Below are positions 1 to 9,165 of a DNA stretch of 64,000 nt, piece after piece (within the stretch, counting starts at the first letter, position 1; every line of letters begins with the position of its first letter). This stretch comes from Bacillus_AB infantis_B (GTDB taxonomy: Bacteria > Bacillota > Bacilli > Bacillales > Cytobacillaceae). The DNA lies in NCBI RefSeq assembly GCF_008180445.1, contig NZ_VTER01000016.1, forward strand, positions 1 to 64,000, in the 5' to 3' direction. Position numbers and translations under genes: made by a program. The notes beneath the pieces are model-generated. The model was not told where the DNA came from. It worked only from the letters and a program-made list of their open reading frames with translations, and did not search any database.

Positions 1-870
<870 letters not shown>

Positions 871-962
871 GAGTAAGATTTAGCTCTGATAAAAATAAGA
901 TTTACGTTGACGTTTTTGTTCGTTCAGTTTTCAAAGGACAATCTCCGCCGCTCAGAAGCGAC
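871..962 (-). other. rRNA operon leader with boxA-like element
   Basis: Transcribed leader between promoter P2 and mature 16S. On the minus strand it holds a GC-rich hairpin (about 945-962) and, at about 930-943, the sequence CTTTGAAAACTGAAC, the element typically seen in Bacillus rRNA leaders and spacers that overlaps antitermination and processing signals. Exact processing ends cannot be read from sequence. Confidence 0.6.
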
Positions 963-968
963 TTTATC

Positions 969-997
969 AATATAACATCTTCAATCGAAGAAGTCAA
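969..997 (-). promoter_or_regulatory. rRNA promoter P2
   Basis: On the minus strand, -35 TTGACT (992-997) and -10 TATATT (969-974) are separated by exactly 17 bp. This is a near-consensus sigma-A promoter about 100 bp upstream of mature 16S, as expected for a Bacillus rrn operon. Confidence 0.85.
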
Positions 998-1062
998 CAT
1001 CTTTTTTGTTTTTCAAAACTTAAATTCGATGTTTTCGTTTCTTCCTCGTGAGGACAAGTAAT

Positions 1063-1091
1063 AATATATCATGGTGAAATTACAATTGCAA
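1063..1091 (-). promoter_or_regulatory. rRNA promoter P1 (candidate)
   Basis: On the minus strand, -35 TTGCAA (1086-1091) and -10 TATATT (1063-1068) have a 17-bp spacer. It lies 94 bp upstream of P2, matching the tandem P1-P2 layout of Bacillus rRNA operons. The -35 is weaker than that of P2. The rest of the gene-free stretch 1092-1310 shows no further recognisable feature apart from a TATAAT at 1295-1300 that may serve the next gene. Confidence 0.6.
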
Positions 1092-1328
1092 TATAATTTT
1101 TGAATTTAATTTCATTTTTTTGCCCGCTATTTTTTTCACATGAAGGAATGATTGCAACACTGCTCTGATGTGTTTCCCAATCTCATTCAGGCTGGGCTTC
1201 TAAAAAATGCCTCAGCTGGCGCCCCGTATTCCCGCAATCAACACGGAAATAAGAAAACTTAAATGAATGGGTCATACATTAAAAAGCCAGTCCATATAAT
1301 ATAGTAACATATTCGAAAGGTGAGATAT

Positions 1329-1505
1329 ATGCTTCAAACCGCCGCACTCTACTTATCATTTATCATGGCTGTATTCTTGTTGGCATTTTCCTATTTCGAA
1401 GGAATTAAAATTGCAGACTCGGAAGAAAAGGTCTACGGAGGCACTTTTATTTTCACAACGGTATCCGGTTTTATTTTCTCCGGGCTTACTTATGCATTTA
1501 TCTAA
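1329..1505 (+). CDS. small membrane protein, 58 aa
   Basis: Not recognised as a named family. The ATG at 1329 is preceded by the ribosome site AAAGGTGAG (1316-1324). An in-frame GTG at 1320 lies inside that site and is therefore a poor start. Two hydrophobic segments (about residues 4-22 and 40-57) flank a short charged loop with GIKIADSEEK, suggesting a two-pass membrane protein. A candidate TATAAT (1295-1300) precedes it and a strong hairpin terminator follows within 10 bp, so it is probably monocistronic. Confidence 0.7.
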   Translation: MLQTAALYLSFIMAVFLLAFSYFEGIKIADSEEKVYGGTFIFTTVSGFIFSGLTYAFI

Positions 1506-1513
1506 TACCAATT

Positions 1514-1547
1514 AAAAGTGGCCATCCTGCTGAGGACGGCCACTTTT
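1514..1547 (+). terminator. bidirectional hairpin terminator
   Basis: AAAAGTGGCC and GGCCACTTTT form a 10-bp perfect stem, extended by an inner TCC/GGA, with T-runs on both strands. It closes the 58-aa gene. Confidence 0.8.
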
Positions 1548-1664
1548 CAGCTTTGCTGGAATTCCCCTTACCTTAGCTCTAAAAGGCAAGAAGGGGCGCA
1601 CAAGCAGATGAACGAAGGATAAAGGCATCACAGCCTGTATCTGCTTCTCCTCATTCTTTAAGTT

Positions 1665-2249
1665 TTATTTTTCAAATCTGTCACTAGTGTACTCCTCCTG
1701 CAGCAGCGCAGAAATGACAGCATCTTTGTATATTCCTCTGTGAACAAACCGCTTCCTTAGTATTCCTTCTATTTTAAAGCCCTTTTTTTCAAGAAGCTTT
1801 TTAGAGGCAGCATTCTCCGGAAGGCGGACCGCCTCTATCCTGTTCAGGTCCATGCAGATGAAGCCATAGCTGATAATCGCATCCAAGGCTTCTGACATAA
1901 CACCTTTGCCCCAGGCGTCCGGGTGGAGCTCGTAACCTATTTCCGCCTTGTTATGAAGCTTTTCAACAGAATGGAATCCGCAGGTTCCCAGGAGGGCTTT
2001 GTCTTCTTTCCAGCAGATAGCCCACCTGATCTGCATCTCCATACTGTATCTCCACAATAGACTTTCGAGAAGATCTTCTGCTTCACTGACGGACCTAAAG
2101 GGCTCAACATCATAAAACCTGGTTGCTTCAGGATCAGAAAATATGCTGTACAGCTTCGGAATATCATCCGCCGCAGGCTTCCTGAGCAGAAGCCTTTCAG
2201 TCTCTATAATGGGGAATTCTGAGGCAAAGGCCGCATCAATCCCTGCCAT
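1665..2249 (-). CDS. GNAT N-acetyltransferase (RimJ/RimL-like)
   Basis: A 194-aa protein of the GNAT family that transfers acetyl from acetyl-CoA to an amine; ribosomal-protein and small-molecule substrates are both known in this branch and cannot be told apart here. The N-terminal ETERLLLR segment (about residues 17-24) and the acetyl-CoA motif around GYELHPDAWGKG, followed by a NAASKKLLEKKGF helix, are typical of RimJ/L-type enzymes. The start at 2249 was chosen because GAGGAGGGTGA lies just upstream. An in-frame start at 2300 has no such site. It lies downstream of the EamA exporter gene on the same strand and may be co-transcribed. Confidence 0.85.
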   Translation of the reverse strand: MAGIDAAFASEFPIIETERLLLRKPAADDIPKLYSIFSDPEATRFYDVEPFRSVSEAEDLLESLLWRYSMEMQIRWAICWKEDKALLGTCGFHSVEKLHNKAEIGYELHPDAWGKGVMSEALDAIISYGFICMDLNRIEAVRLPENAASKKLLEKKGFKIEGILRKRFVHRGIYKDAVISALLQEEYTSDRFEK

Positions 2250-2303
2250 ACCAATCACCCTCCTCTTAACAACACTCATCATATACACTAAAAGCTTCAT
2301 TGC

Positions 2304-3221
2304 CTAATGGCTTGGGTGATTTCCGCTTGCTTCTGCCTTCTTTGCTTTCCTCTTCATCATTCTCCCATCTGCAAGGAACAGCATGATCCCCCCGATGACA
2401 ATCATTCCTCCAGCAGCCTGATACCAGGCCACTAACTCCCCTAGCAAAAAATATGCCAGGACAGCAGCACCCACCGGCTCAAAGAGGATAGCCATAGAAA
2501 TCGTGGAGGTGCTGAGCCATTTCAGGGACCAGTTGAAAAGCGTATGGCCGAGCAGGGTCGGAATAAGCGCAAGGAGAATAAAGTAGACCCAGTCGCTTGC
2601 AGGATAAGGTCCAAGAGGCTCACCGGCAGCGATTACATAGATCAAAAGGGTCAAGGCACTTATACTGTACACGGTGAATGTATAAGTAATAAGAGACAGC
2701 CTTTTTCGCACTGTCTGCCCAAACATCAGGTAAGCTGTAACCAGTGCACAGGCAGCAAGGGCCAAAAGATCTCCAAACAATGCAGTTCCGCTGACCCTGA
2801 AGTCCCCCCAGCTGATAAGTACACTTCCTCCAATTGCGACCACTCCGCTCAATATTGCTTTCACAGTAAACCTTTCTTTGAAAAATAAGTAGGTCCCGGC
2901 AAAAGCGAACAGCGGCTGCAAGGTAACAAGGACAGTTGAGCTTGCCACTGAAGTAAAGCGGAGAGATTCAAACCAGAGGATAAAATGAAAGGCAAGGAAT
3001 ATCCCGGCTATGGCCGAATACAGCCAATCCCGCCAGCCAATCTGTTTGAGTTCTGGCCCATATTTAAATAATACGAGAGGGAGCATCAGCAAAACAGAAA
3101 AGAATAAACGATAAAAAGCTATCACTCCTGATGGCGCAGCTGAAAACTTAACTAGGATGGCAGATGTGGAAACAGACACCACACCGATCGCCAATGCTGC
3201 ATAAGGGTTTATCTTTGGCAA
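2304..3221 (-). CDS. EamA/DMT family transporter
   Basis: A 305-aa drug/metabolite-transporter family protein with about ten hydrophobic segments arranged as two EamA repeats (about residues 8-140 and 150-285) and a basic C-terminal tail. Members export amino acids, metabolites or drugs; the substrate is not predictable. The start is a TTG at 3219-3221 with AGAAGGAG about 8 bp upstream. The nearby ATG upstream is out of frame. The short gap to the downstream acetyltransferase suggests one transcription unit. Confidence 0.85.
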   Translation of the reverse strand: MPKINPYAALAIGVVSVSTSAILVKFSAAPSGVIAFYRLFFSVLLMLPLVLFKYGPELKQIGWRDWLYSAIAGIFLAFHFILWFESLRFTSVASSTVLVTLQPLFAFAGTYLFFKERFTVKAILSGVVAIGGSVLISWGDFRVSGTALFGDLLALAACALVTAYLMFGQTVRKRLSLITYTFTVYSISALTLLIYVIAAGEPLGPYPASDWVYFILLALIPTLLGHTLFNWSLKWLSTSTISMAILFEPVGAAVLAYFLLGELVAWYQAAGGMIVIGGIMLFLADGRMMKRKAKKAEASGNHPSH

Positions 3222-3366
3222 GATCGCATCTCCTTCTAAGAAAAATCCAGTACAGCTATAATATTACACTTACCGGTTTTCACATGGCCATCTTTTTTCG
3301 CTATGGCAAGTTTCAAATCAAAATGAAAAAGCGCCCGGCCCAAAATGGGACTGGCACTTCTTTGTT

Positions 3367-4068
3367 CTATTCCCCGCTCTCAACCTCTGCAGCAATCACA
3401 CCAATCAAAGATTTCATTGTATAGTAAACATCGGTCGTATACATGCTCCTCGTTGTCGTTATCACACAATTGATCAGTATATCATCTGCTTCCTCTTTGA
3501 CACGGACCCGCTTGATTCCTAATTTCTTGCTTTTTATTTCCTTCATCAGGATTGTCAGGTCCGTACATTTCTCAATATACAGCTTTACCCTGATTTCCTT
3601 TTCCTTCAGCTTTTTTGGTCCTACCCGCTCAAACAAAGCAGGAATCATTTTAACTCCAATAATGATAAAAATAACTCCTAATAGTGCTTCTATATAAAAG
3701 CCTGCTCCGATGGTAATCCCAATCCCTGCTGAAGCCAGCACAAGAGCAGCTGTCGTCAGCCCGGAAATGGCTTCATTGCCCCTGCGAAGGATTACACCGG
3801 CTCCAAGAAAGCCGATGCCGCTGATTACATAAGAAGGAATCCTCCCCGGGTCCATCGGCCGGGAATACTCTTTTGAGTAAAGAAAAGCCGATTCATATGA
3901 CACAATAGTCAAGAGGCATGCCATAACCGAAACAATCAGGCAGGTCTTGAGCCCGAGCGGCTTTCCTTTCAGTTCCCTTTCCAAACCTATGACAAGCCCT
4001 GCCAAAGCTGCGAAGCACAACTTTACAAGCACATCATTTTTTATCACTGTATAAAACATTTCTTCCAT
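3367..4068 (-). CDS. MgtC/SapB family membrane protein
   Basis: A 233-aa protein of the MgtC/SapB family. The conserved AGLVIGLERELKGKP stretch near residues 23-37, which is the family hallmark, is followed by several transmembrane helices to about residue 145. A soluble C-terminal domain resembles the ACT-like tail of MgtC proteins. The family is linked to Mg2+ stress and modulation of membrane ATPase in other bacteria; whether that holds here is unknown. The start ATG at 4068 has GAGGGGAT upstream. The downstream acidic end and lone setting suggest a single-gene unit. Confidence 0.85.
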   Translation of the reverse strand: MEEMFYTVIKNDVLVKLCFAALAGLVIGLERELKGKPLGLKTCLIVSVMACLLTIVSYESAFLYSKEYSRPMDPGRIPSYVISGIGFLGAGVILRRGNEAISGLTTAALVLASAGIGITIGAGFYIEALLGVIFIIIGVKMIPALFERVGPKKLKEKEIRVKLYIEKCTDLTILMKEIKSKKLGIKRVRVKEEADDILINCVITTTRSMYTTDVYYTMKSLIGVIAAEVESGE

Positions 4069-4274
4069 AAGGTATCCCCTCTTCTATTTCTATCTATATA
4101 AATATTCCAATATAGATAGTTGAATAAACTAATTTTTGGATAAAAATAGCGGTAAGCATACTTTTCTTTTTCCTACTTTATGCAGCCTTACTCTCTAATA
4201 TTATTGTGTACTTTCAGGATCACTGGCAGAAAACTTTAGGTTTTATTTAAAAAAAGAAAAATTAGAATTTCCTC

Positions 4275-4303
4275 TTGCATATTTGATCATTTACGGATAT
4301 AAT
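4275..4303 (+). promoter_or_regulatory. promoter of tRNA-Ala
   Basis: TTGCAT (4275-4280) and TATAAT (4298-4303) are separated by 17 bp, with TATAAT ending 18 bp before the tRNA. This is a strong sigma-A promoter. Confidence 0.85.
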
Positions 4304-4321
4304 TTTTCTTGTACCGAATAC

Positions 4322-4394
4322 GGGGCATTAGCTCAGCTGGGAGAGCGCTACGCTGGCAGCGTAGAGGTCAGCGGTTCGAGCCCGCTATGCTCCA
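4322..4394 (+). tRNA. tRNA-Ala (anticodon GGC)
   Basis: A 73-nt cloverleaf. The acceptor arm is GGGGCAT paired with ATGCTCC, with one G-U. The D arm is AGCTCAGCTGGGAGAGC. The anticodon stem CTACG/CGTAG encloses loop CTGGCAG with anticodon GGC. The T arm has GGTTCGAGCC. The discriminator is A and the CCA end is not encoded. It stands alone with its own promoter and terminator, not in a tRNA cluster. Confidence 0.97.
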
Positions 4395-4401
4395 TATATT
4401 C

Positions 4402-4440
4402 AAAGGCCAGAATCCAATAGGATTTTGGCTTTTTTGTTTT
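4402..4440 (+). terminator. terminator of tRNA-Ala
   Basis: An AAAGGCCAGAATCC / GGATTTTGGCTTT hairpin with a short AATA loop, followed by a T-rich run, immediately after the tRNA. Confidence 0.85.
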
Positions 4441-4588
4441 ATTAGCATAATAAATATAGTTTTTTAAATACTAATTTTCACTCCATCATGTTATTCAGGT
4501 AAAATATACCATGACCATTAACGTGTTTAAGGCACTGCAGAACGGGAATAATGCCCATAACACAATAAAAATGATGGGAGAGATTAGC

Positions 4589-4702
4589 ATGATCTCAACG
4601 ATTGCTATTTTGGCAGCAGCCTTTACTGCCGCAGCAGGCTTGAATTACTTTGCAGTGAAAGAGGCGGATTTTACTGAGGAAGATTTACTAAAGGATAAAT
4701 GA
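4589..4702 (+). CDS. small membrane protein, 37 aa
   Basis: Not recognised. A single hydrophobic segment rich in Ala (about residues 2-20) is followed by an acidic tail ending in EEDLLKDK. The ATG at 4589 has GGGAGAGA at a suitable distance. The frame extends upstream to an ATG at 4511 (63 aa), but that one lacks a ribosome site. It is followed by a shared hairpin terminator. It could be a small single-pass membrane peptide; no function can be assigned. Confidence 0.5.
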   Translation: MISTIAILAAAFTAAAGLNYFAVKEADFTEEDLLKDK

Positions 4703-4738
4703 GGATGGCCGAATATTTAAATACAGCAGATAAAACAT

Positions 4739-4783
4739 GACCTTTGACCAATTGCAGCAATTGGCCAAGGGTCTTTATTTTTG
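4739..4783. terminator. hairpin terminator between convergent genes
   Basis: GACCTTTGACCAATTG / CAATTGGCCAAGGGTC forms a long stem (one mismatch) followed by a T-rich stretch on the plus strand, between the 37-aa gene and the convergent YitT gene. Confidence 0.8.
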
Positions 4784-4792
4784 TATAAATCC

Positions 4793-5602
4793 TCAGGTTC
4801 TATGGAAAGAACCCAGAACTTCGGTCGTTTCTGTAATATTGACAAAGGCCTGTGGATCAACCTCATCAATCATGCTCTTGACTTCTGTCAGCTGATAGCG
4901 GGTTATGACTGTCATGAGGATCTTCCTGCCTTCCCCTGTATAGCCGCCCTCCCCATTGATAACCGTAATTCCCCTGTAGATGCTTGAGAGAAGCTTTGCT
5001 TTCATTTCTTCTCCTTTGGCTGTTACGATCATCACCGTCAGCTTAATATGCTTCGTATGAATAGTATCAACCACCTTGCCTGTGGCATAGATGGCTACCA
5101 TTGTGTTCAATGCAGCATCCCAGCTGAAGATGAAGCCTGAAGCCAAAACCACGATTGCATTCATCAATGAAAGAATGGCGCCAAGAGGGAAGTCTTTTTT
5201 CCTCGTCAAAAGCATGGCAATGATATCAAATCCCCCTGAGGAGCCTGAAGCCTTGAACACAAGCCCGATTCCTGCCCCCGTCAATACCCCGCCGAATACG
5301 GATGACAATATAGGCTCAGAAGAGATTGCGTTGACGGGTATTAAGTAAAGACTGACGGAAAGCGTCAGCACGGAAACGATTGTATAGAAGATAAACCGTT
5401 TCCCAAGCTTAATGACCCCAAGGATCAGTAAAGGCAGATTCAACAGAAAGTTGAGGAGGCCTGTATTGAAGGGTGTAATGATGCCGAGCATGATTGCCAC
5501 CCCGCTCAGACCGCTGCTCAGGATTTCATGGGGGATCAGGAATAGATTATAAGCAAAGCCTACAATCGCAGAACCCAGAATAATGATCAGTAAATTTTTC
5601 AT
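4793..5602 (-). CDS. YitT family membrane protein
   Basis: A 269-aa protein with an N-terminal membrane domain (five or more helices over residues 1-165) of the YitT/DUF161 type and a C-terminal cytosolic DUF2179 domain (about residues 205-265). The latter contains the conserved RGITVINGEGGYTGE-type segment. The family occurs in several copies in Bacillus and has no settled biochemical role. The start ATG at 5602 has GGGGGATG upstream. It appears monocistronic and convergent with the 37-aa gene. Confidence 0.85.
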   Translation of the reverse strand: MKNLLIIILGSAIVGFAYNLFLIPHEILSSGLSGVAIMLGIITPFNTGLLNFLLNLPLLILGVIKLGKRFIFYTIVSVLTLSVSLYLIPVNAISSEPILSSVFGGVLTGAGIGLVFKASGSSGGFDIIAMLLTRKKDFPLGAILSLMNAIVVLASGFIFSWDAALNTMVAIYATGKVVDTIHTKHIKLTVMIVTAKGEEMKAKLLSSIYRGITVINGEGGYTGEGRKILMTVITRYQLTEVKSMIDEVDPQAFVNITETTEVLGSFHRT

Positions 5603-5699
5603 ATGGCATCCCCCTTTATTTCCACAACAATAATAATTTAATTTATTATAGTAGAGAAATAAAGGAATCCCTAAAAAATAGTGTTTTCAGAATAAATAA

Positions 5700-6785
5700 C
5701 TATAACTGGGAATCAGTTTCCTGGTAAAAGAAATTTGGCGTTTTGACTTCATTTTTATAGCTGCTGTGAAAAATATGTGTGGCTGCCGGAGATATGGGCG
5801 GGATCAGCCAGGTCCATTCACCCGTTACCGGCCTGCCGCATGCTGATTCTTTTTCTTCAAACAGCCTGAACTGCTGTGCGGCTGTATGGTGGTCAACAAT
5901 GCTGACCCCCTTCTTTTTATAGGAATGAAGAACAGCTGTATTCAGCTCAACCAGCGCACGGTCCTTCCACAAGGAGGCGTTTCTCTTAGTATCAAGCCCC
6001 ATCCTGTCCGCTATTACCGGGACCAGATTATACCTGAAATCGTCCGCAAGATTCCGGGCGCCGATTTCAGTCCCCATATACCAGCCATTAAAGGGTGCAG
6101 CCGTATAGCGGATTCCGCCGATTTCAAGGCACATATCCGAAATGAACGGAACAGCATACCACTTTAATTGCAGATCGCTGAACCACTCAAACTCAGGATG
6201 CTCAAGCGGCACTTCAAGAATATCTTCAGCAGACACATCAAATAGCGCCGGCTTCCGTTCATCTATCTGGACAAGAAGAGGCAGCGGGTCAAACTGCCCG
6301 TATTTCCCTTCCCATCCCAATTCACGGCACATGTTCGTCAGTTTGACGGAGGCTGGGTCGCCTATAATCTTTTCACCGGTATCATAGCCCGCATATCTGA
6401 TCAGCTGGTGGTTAAGAATCCTGACTCTTTTGTTTTTTTCCTCCTGACGGAATACAGTGATGGCAGACCTCACCTTGCCGCCGTTCGTAGCATAGCTGAT
6501 ATGCCTCAGCAGAGCTTGGCCAATTTCGTCTTCAGTCTCAAGCTCCCTTTCATCGAACACTTTAAGGCTGTCCCAAAAGAGCCTGCCGATGCATCGGTTG
6601 CTGTTCCTCCAGGCCGTTTTTGCACCATACTCAAGCTCTTCATAGTTGTGATGATAACTGCCTGTACGATCTATCTCATCGAGGATTTCGTTGAGGCGCT
6701 GTTCTGTTTCGCTGCTGCTTTTATTCAGCTCTCTATGGCATAAAGCAATAAAGCCCTCTGCTTCCTTCCTCAGTTCCTTTGCCAA
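5700..6785 (-). CDS. nos: nitric oxide synthase oxygenase
   Basis: A 361-aa bacterial NO synthase, which oxidises L-arginine to citrulline and NO. It has only the oxygenase domain and no fused reductase, as usual in Bacillus, so electrons must come from separate flavodoxin/reductase proteins. The heme-ligating Cys65 lies in WRNSNRCIGR. The substrate-binding stretch GWYMGTEIG, with the Glu that contacts arginine, and the C-terminal pterin-region GEWTWLIPP are present. The TTG start at 6785 follows a G-rich site (AGGGGGG) about 7 bp upstream. No partner gene is adjacent. The candidate reductase YumC is encoded in the same window at 50.4 kb, but a link is only inference. Confidence 0.95.
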   Translation of the reverse strand: MAKELRKEAEGFIALCHRELNKSSSETEQRLNEILDEIDRTGSYHHNYEELEYGAKTAWRNSNRCIGRLFWDSLKVFDERELETEDEIGQALLRHISYATNGGKVRSAITVFRQEEKNKRVRILNHQLIRYAGYDTGEKIIGDPASVKLTNMCRELGWEGKYGQFDPLPLLVQIDERKPALFDVSAEDILEVPLEHPEFEWFSDLQLKWYAVPFISDMCLEIGGIRYTAAPFNGWYMGTEIGARNLADDFRYNLVPVIADRMGLDTKRNASLWKDRALVELNTAVLHSYKKKGVSIVDHHTAAQQFRLFEEKESACGRPVTGEWTWLIPPISPAATHIFHSSYKNEVKTPNFFYQETDSQL

Positions 6786-6835
6786 AAATTTGCCCCCCTG
6801 TCGTGTAGTGATCCTGATGCAATGGCCATTTCCGT

Positions 6836-7822
6836 TCAGTTCTGGTCTGCAGGGTAGACGATGCCAAGCTGGCTTCTCACAGAATCAAGAATTTCCATGA
6901 CAGCAAGGGAGTTGGACAATGTGTTCGTTGCCGATTCCAGCTTTCCGCTTTTGACAAGCCCGACGAATTCTTCTGCTTCATAATACATCGAGGCTTCCTT
7001 CTGCTCTCTTGTAATTGATTCTGAGCCGCCGCCGCGATAGCGGATTTCAGCCTTTTCCGGCGTATGGATTTTATCGATGACTATATTTCCGTTCTCTCCC
7101 TGAATTTCAGCAGGAAGCTGGGAGTCGGTAATTTTAGAATACATGATGACAGCGTCCATCTCTTTATACTTCAATACCATGCTTCCTTCCCCATCAACTC
7201 CTGAATTAAGCATAACCCCCTGCGCCTTGGCTTCATCCGGCTTGCCAAAGAGTACCACCAGCGGATAGATGCAGTAGATGCCTATATCCATCAATGCACC
7301 GTTGGAAAACTCAGGTTTGAAGGCATTCAGGATTGTCCCTTCCTTGTATGCGTCATATCGTGAAGAATATTGGCAATAGGAAGCAAAATACCTTCTGACC
7401 GGTCCGATTTTATCAAGGTTCTCCTGGACAGCTTTAAAGTTCGGCATCAAAGTGGACTTCAGCGCCTCCATCAGTACTACCTTATTCCTCTGTGAAGCTT
7501 CAATCATAAGCTTTAGTTCAGCCGCATTGCTCGCTGCAGGCTTTTCGCAGAGCACATGCTTGCCATGTTCCATCATGAGAATTGATTGTTCTGCATGAAG
7601 TGAATTGGGGCTGGCAATGTAGACAGCGTCAATTTCACTGCTTGCCGCCATTTCCTCTAAGGACGTGTATGTATATTTCACACCATATTTATCTGCAAAT
7701 TCCCTCGCTTTTTCTTCTGTTCGTGAATAAACAGCCGTAAGCGAAAAATCCTGCACTTTACCGGCTGCATCAAGAAATCTTTCTGTAATAAAATTGGTTC
7801 CAATCACACCAAAACGAACCAT
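6836..7822 (-). CDS. Gfo/Idh/MocA family NAD(P)-dependent oxidoreductase
   Basis: A 328-aa dehydrogenase. The N-terminal Rossmann fold has FGVIGTNFI (residues 4-12). The conserved CEKPAA motif with catalytic-region Lys lies at about residues 92-97. A C-terminal alpha/beta substrate domain includes a DIGIYCIYPL-type segment. Substrates of this family are sugars, inositols or related polyols; the specific one is not predictable. The start at 7822 is set by GGAGGTG just upstream, although the frame stays open far beyond. It is divergent from the neighbouring SDR gene, so the two promoters share about 135 bp. Confidence 0.88.
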   Translation of the reverse strand: MVRFGVIGTNFITERFLDAAGKVQDFSLTAVYSRTEEKAREFADKYGVKYTYTSLEEMAASSEIDAVYIASPNSLHAEQSILMMEHGKHVLCEKPAASNAAELKLMIEASQRNKVVLMEALKSTLMPNFKAVQENLDKIGPVRRYFASYCQYSSRYDAYKEGTILNAFKPEFSNGALMDIGIYCIYPLVVLFGKPDEAKAQGVMLNSGVDGEGSMVLKYKEMDAVIMYSKITDSQLPAEIQGENGNIVIDKIHTPEKAEIRYRGGGSESITREQKEASMYYEAEEFVGLVKSGKLESATNTLSNSLAVMEILDSVRSQLGIVYPADQN

Positions 7823-7958
7823 TATGGCACCTCCATGAATGCTTATTATTCTCCCCAAAAGGATACAGTATTTCTGCCTATTTCGCCAGCAGATGCAATT
7901 TGTGGTTTCTGATTCAGCAGGCTGGGGGAAAATGACTGGAAAAAGGAGGTATGTACGG

Positions 7959-8747
7959 ATGGGCCGATCAGCGCTGAAAGGGAAGGTCGCTTTAATCACC
8001 GGGGCAAGTTCTGGAATTGGAAAGGCTGCCAGCATCAGGCTTGCTGAAGAAGGGGCTAAAATTGCTCTTGTCGATGTTAAGGAAGAGTTTGCAAAAGAAG
8101 TAAAAGATCATATAGAGTCAGCAGGCGGAGAAGCCATGATCATTGAAACAGACGTTTCTGTTCCATTGCAGGTGGAGGAGGCTTTTCAGAAGGTATCCAG
8201 CAGATGGGGGCGTCTTGATATTGTTTTTGCCAATGCCGGGATAAATGGCGTTGTTGCACCTATCGAAGACCTGAGTCCTGAAGAATGGGACACGACCATT
8301 TCAACAAACCTGAAAGGAACCTTCCTGACAGTGAAATATGCAGTGCCCCTTCTCAAAAGAGAGGGCGGGAGCATCATCATCACCAGCTCCATCAACGGCA
8401 ACAGAACCTTCCGCAACTTTGGGATGTCAGCATACAGCACCTCCAAAGGCGGGCAGGTCAGCTTTGGAAAAATGGCTGCTCTTGAATTGGCAGGATACCG
8501 CATACGCGTCAACATGATCTGCCCTGGAGCCATCAACACGAATATCGAAGAAAATACTTTTCCAGAGGAAGAAAATCTGAAAAAAGTAAAAATACCTGTT
8601 GAATTTCCGGAGGGAAGCATGCCCCTCGAGGACCATCCAGGTTCTGCCGAACAAGTTGCCGACCTGGTCCATTTCCTTGCATCCGATTTGTCCAGCCATA
8701 TTACCGGCACGGAGGTATACATTGACGGGGCCGAATCACTCCTGTAA
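7959..8747 (+). CDS. SDR family oxidoreductase
   Basis: A 262-aa classical short-chain dehydrogenase. It has a TGASSGIG cofactor loop at residues 14-21, NAG in the fourth strand, a catalytic Ser in ITSSINGN, and catalytic YSTSK. The C-terminal half includes a GAINTNI-type segment and ends with YIDGAESLL. The substrate is unknown; an aldo/keto sugar or alcohol is likely. The ATG at 7959 follows AAAAGGAGGT (7941-7950) by 8 bp. The frame is open further upstream but without a better site. It is divergent from the Gfo/Idh gene, and the pair may act on the same metabolite (inference). Confidence 0.88.
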   Translation: MGRSALKGKVALITGASSGIGKAASIRLAEEGAKIALVDVKEEFAKEVKDHIESAGGEAMIIETDVSVPLQVEEAFQKVSSRWGRLDIVFANAGINGVVAPIEDLSPEEWDTTISTNLKGTFLTVKYAVPLLKREGGSIIITSSINGNRTFRNFGMSAYSTSKGGQVSFGKMAALELAGYRIRVNMICPGAINTNIEENTFPEEENLKKVKIPVEFPEGSMPLEDHPGSAEQVADLVHFLASDLSSHITGTEVYIDGAESLL

Positions 8748-8767
8748 TTATGCGCTTAATGAAAATG

Positions 8768-8791
8768 AAAGCCCGGCAGCTGCCGGGCTTT
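8768..8791. terminator. bidirectional hairpin terminator
   Basis: GAAAGCCCGGC AG / CT GCCGGGCTTTC forms a near-perfect palindrome between the SDR gene and a convergent short frame, T-rich on both flanks. Confidence 0.8.
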
Positions 8792-8798
8792 CTTCATG

Positions 8799-8909
8799 CT
8801 ATATGTAATATGGCTTCTTTTTTTCAACCTCTTTCCGGGATATCTCCTGTAAAAAGATTTTTTCTTTTAAAGTAAGCTCCCTTTTAAGGTTTGTGCGAAA
8901 ATAAAGCAT
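8799..8909 (-). CDS. possible small basic protein, 36 aa
   Basis: Proposed small gene, not recognised. On the minus strand a frame ends with TAG at 8799-8801 just before the shared terminator. It reads as a charged, helical peptide with RTNLKRELTLKEKIFL and a Lys-rich end (KKKPYYI). The first ATG is at 8907-8909 with only GCGGAG close by. The frame is open for nine codons further, up to a GGAGG at 8937-8941 that directly abuts an ATT, so a non-standard start further upstream is possible. The rest of the gap (8942-9165) is AT-rich with nothing recognisable. Confidence 0.4.
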   Translation of the reverse strand: MLYFRTNLKRELTLKEKIFLQEISRKEVEKKKPYYI

Positions 8910-9165
8910 AAGCTCCGCATAACTGATATGTATAATCCTCCATTTCCCCTTTCCCTGAGAATCCCAGCACCTTATTTATTTCTCCATTTCTTCTGTAATT
9001 CCTTGCCCGCAATAAAATATTTTTCTATATGCATCTGCGTTTATAACAGAGAGAATCATTGGTAAATACAATTGAGAGTATAAGTGCTATTCCTTTTATT
9101 TATGTTTTGGAAAAAGGGACTTGGTTCATACTGGTAGGTGTCTGCATTTAGAAGGAGTGAACAGC

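Noticed and set aside
8910..9165. mstX (Mistic) gene upstream of yugO, or a c-di-AMP riboswitch
   Set aside because: No frame of suitable size with a start signal on the plus strand, and none of the conserved riboswitch sequence blocks.
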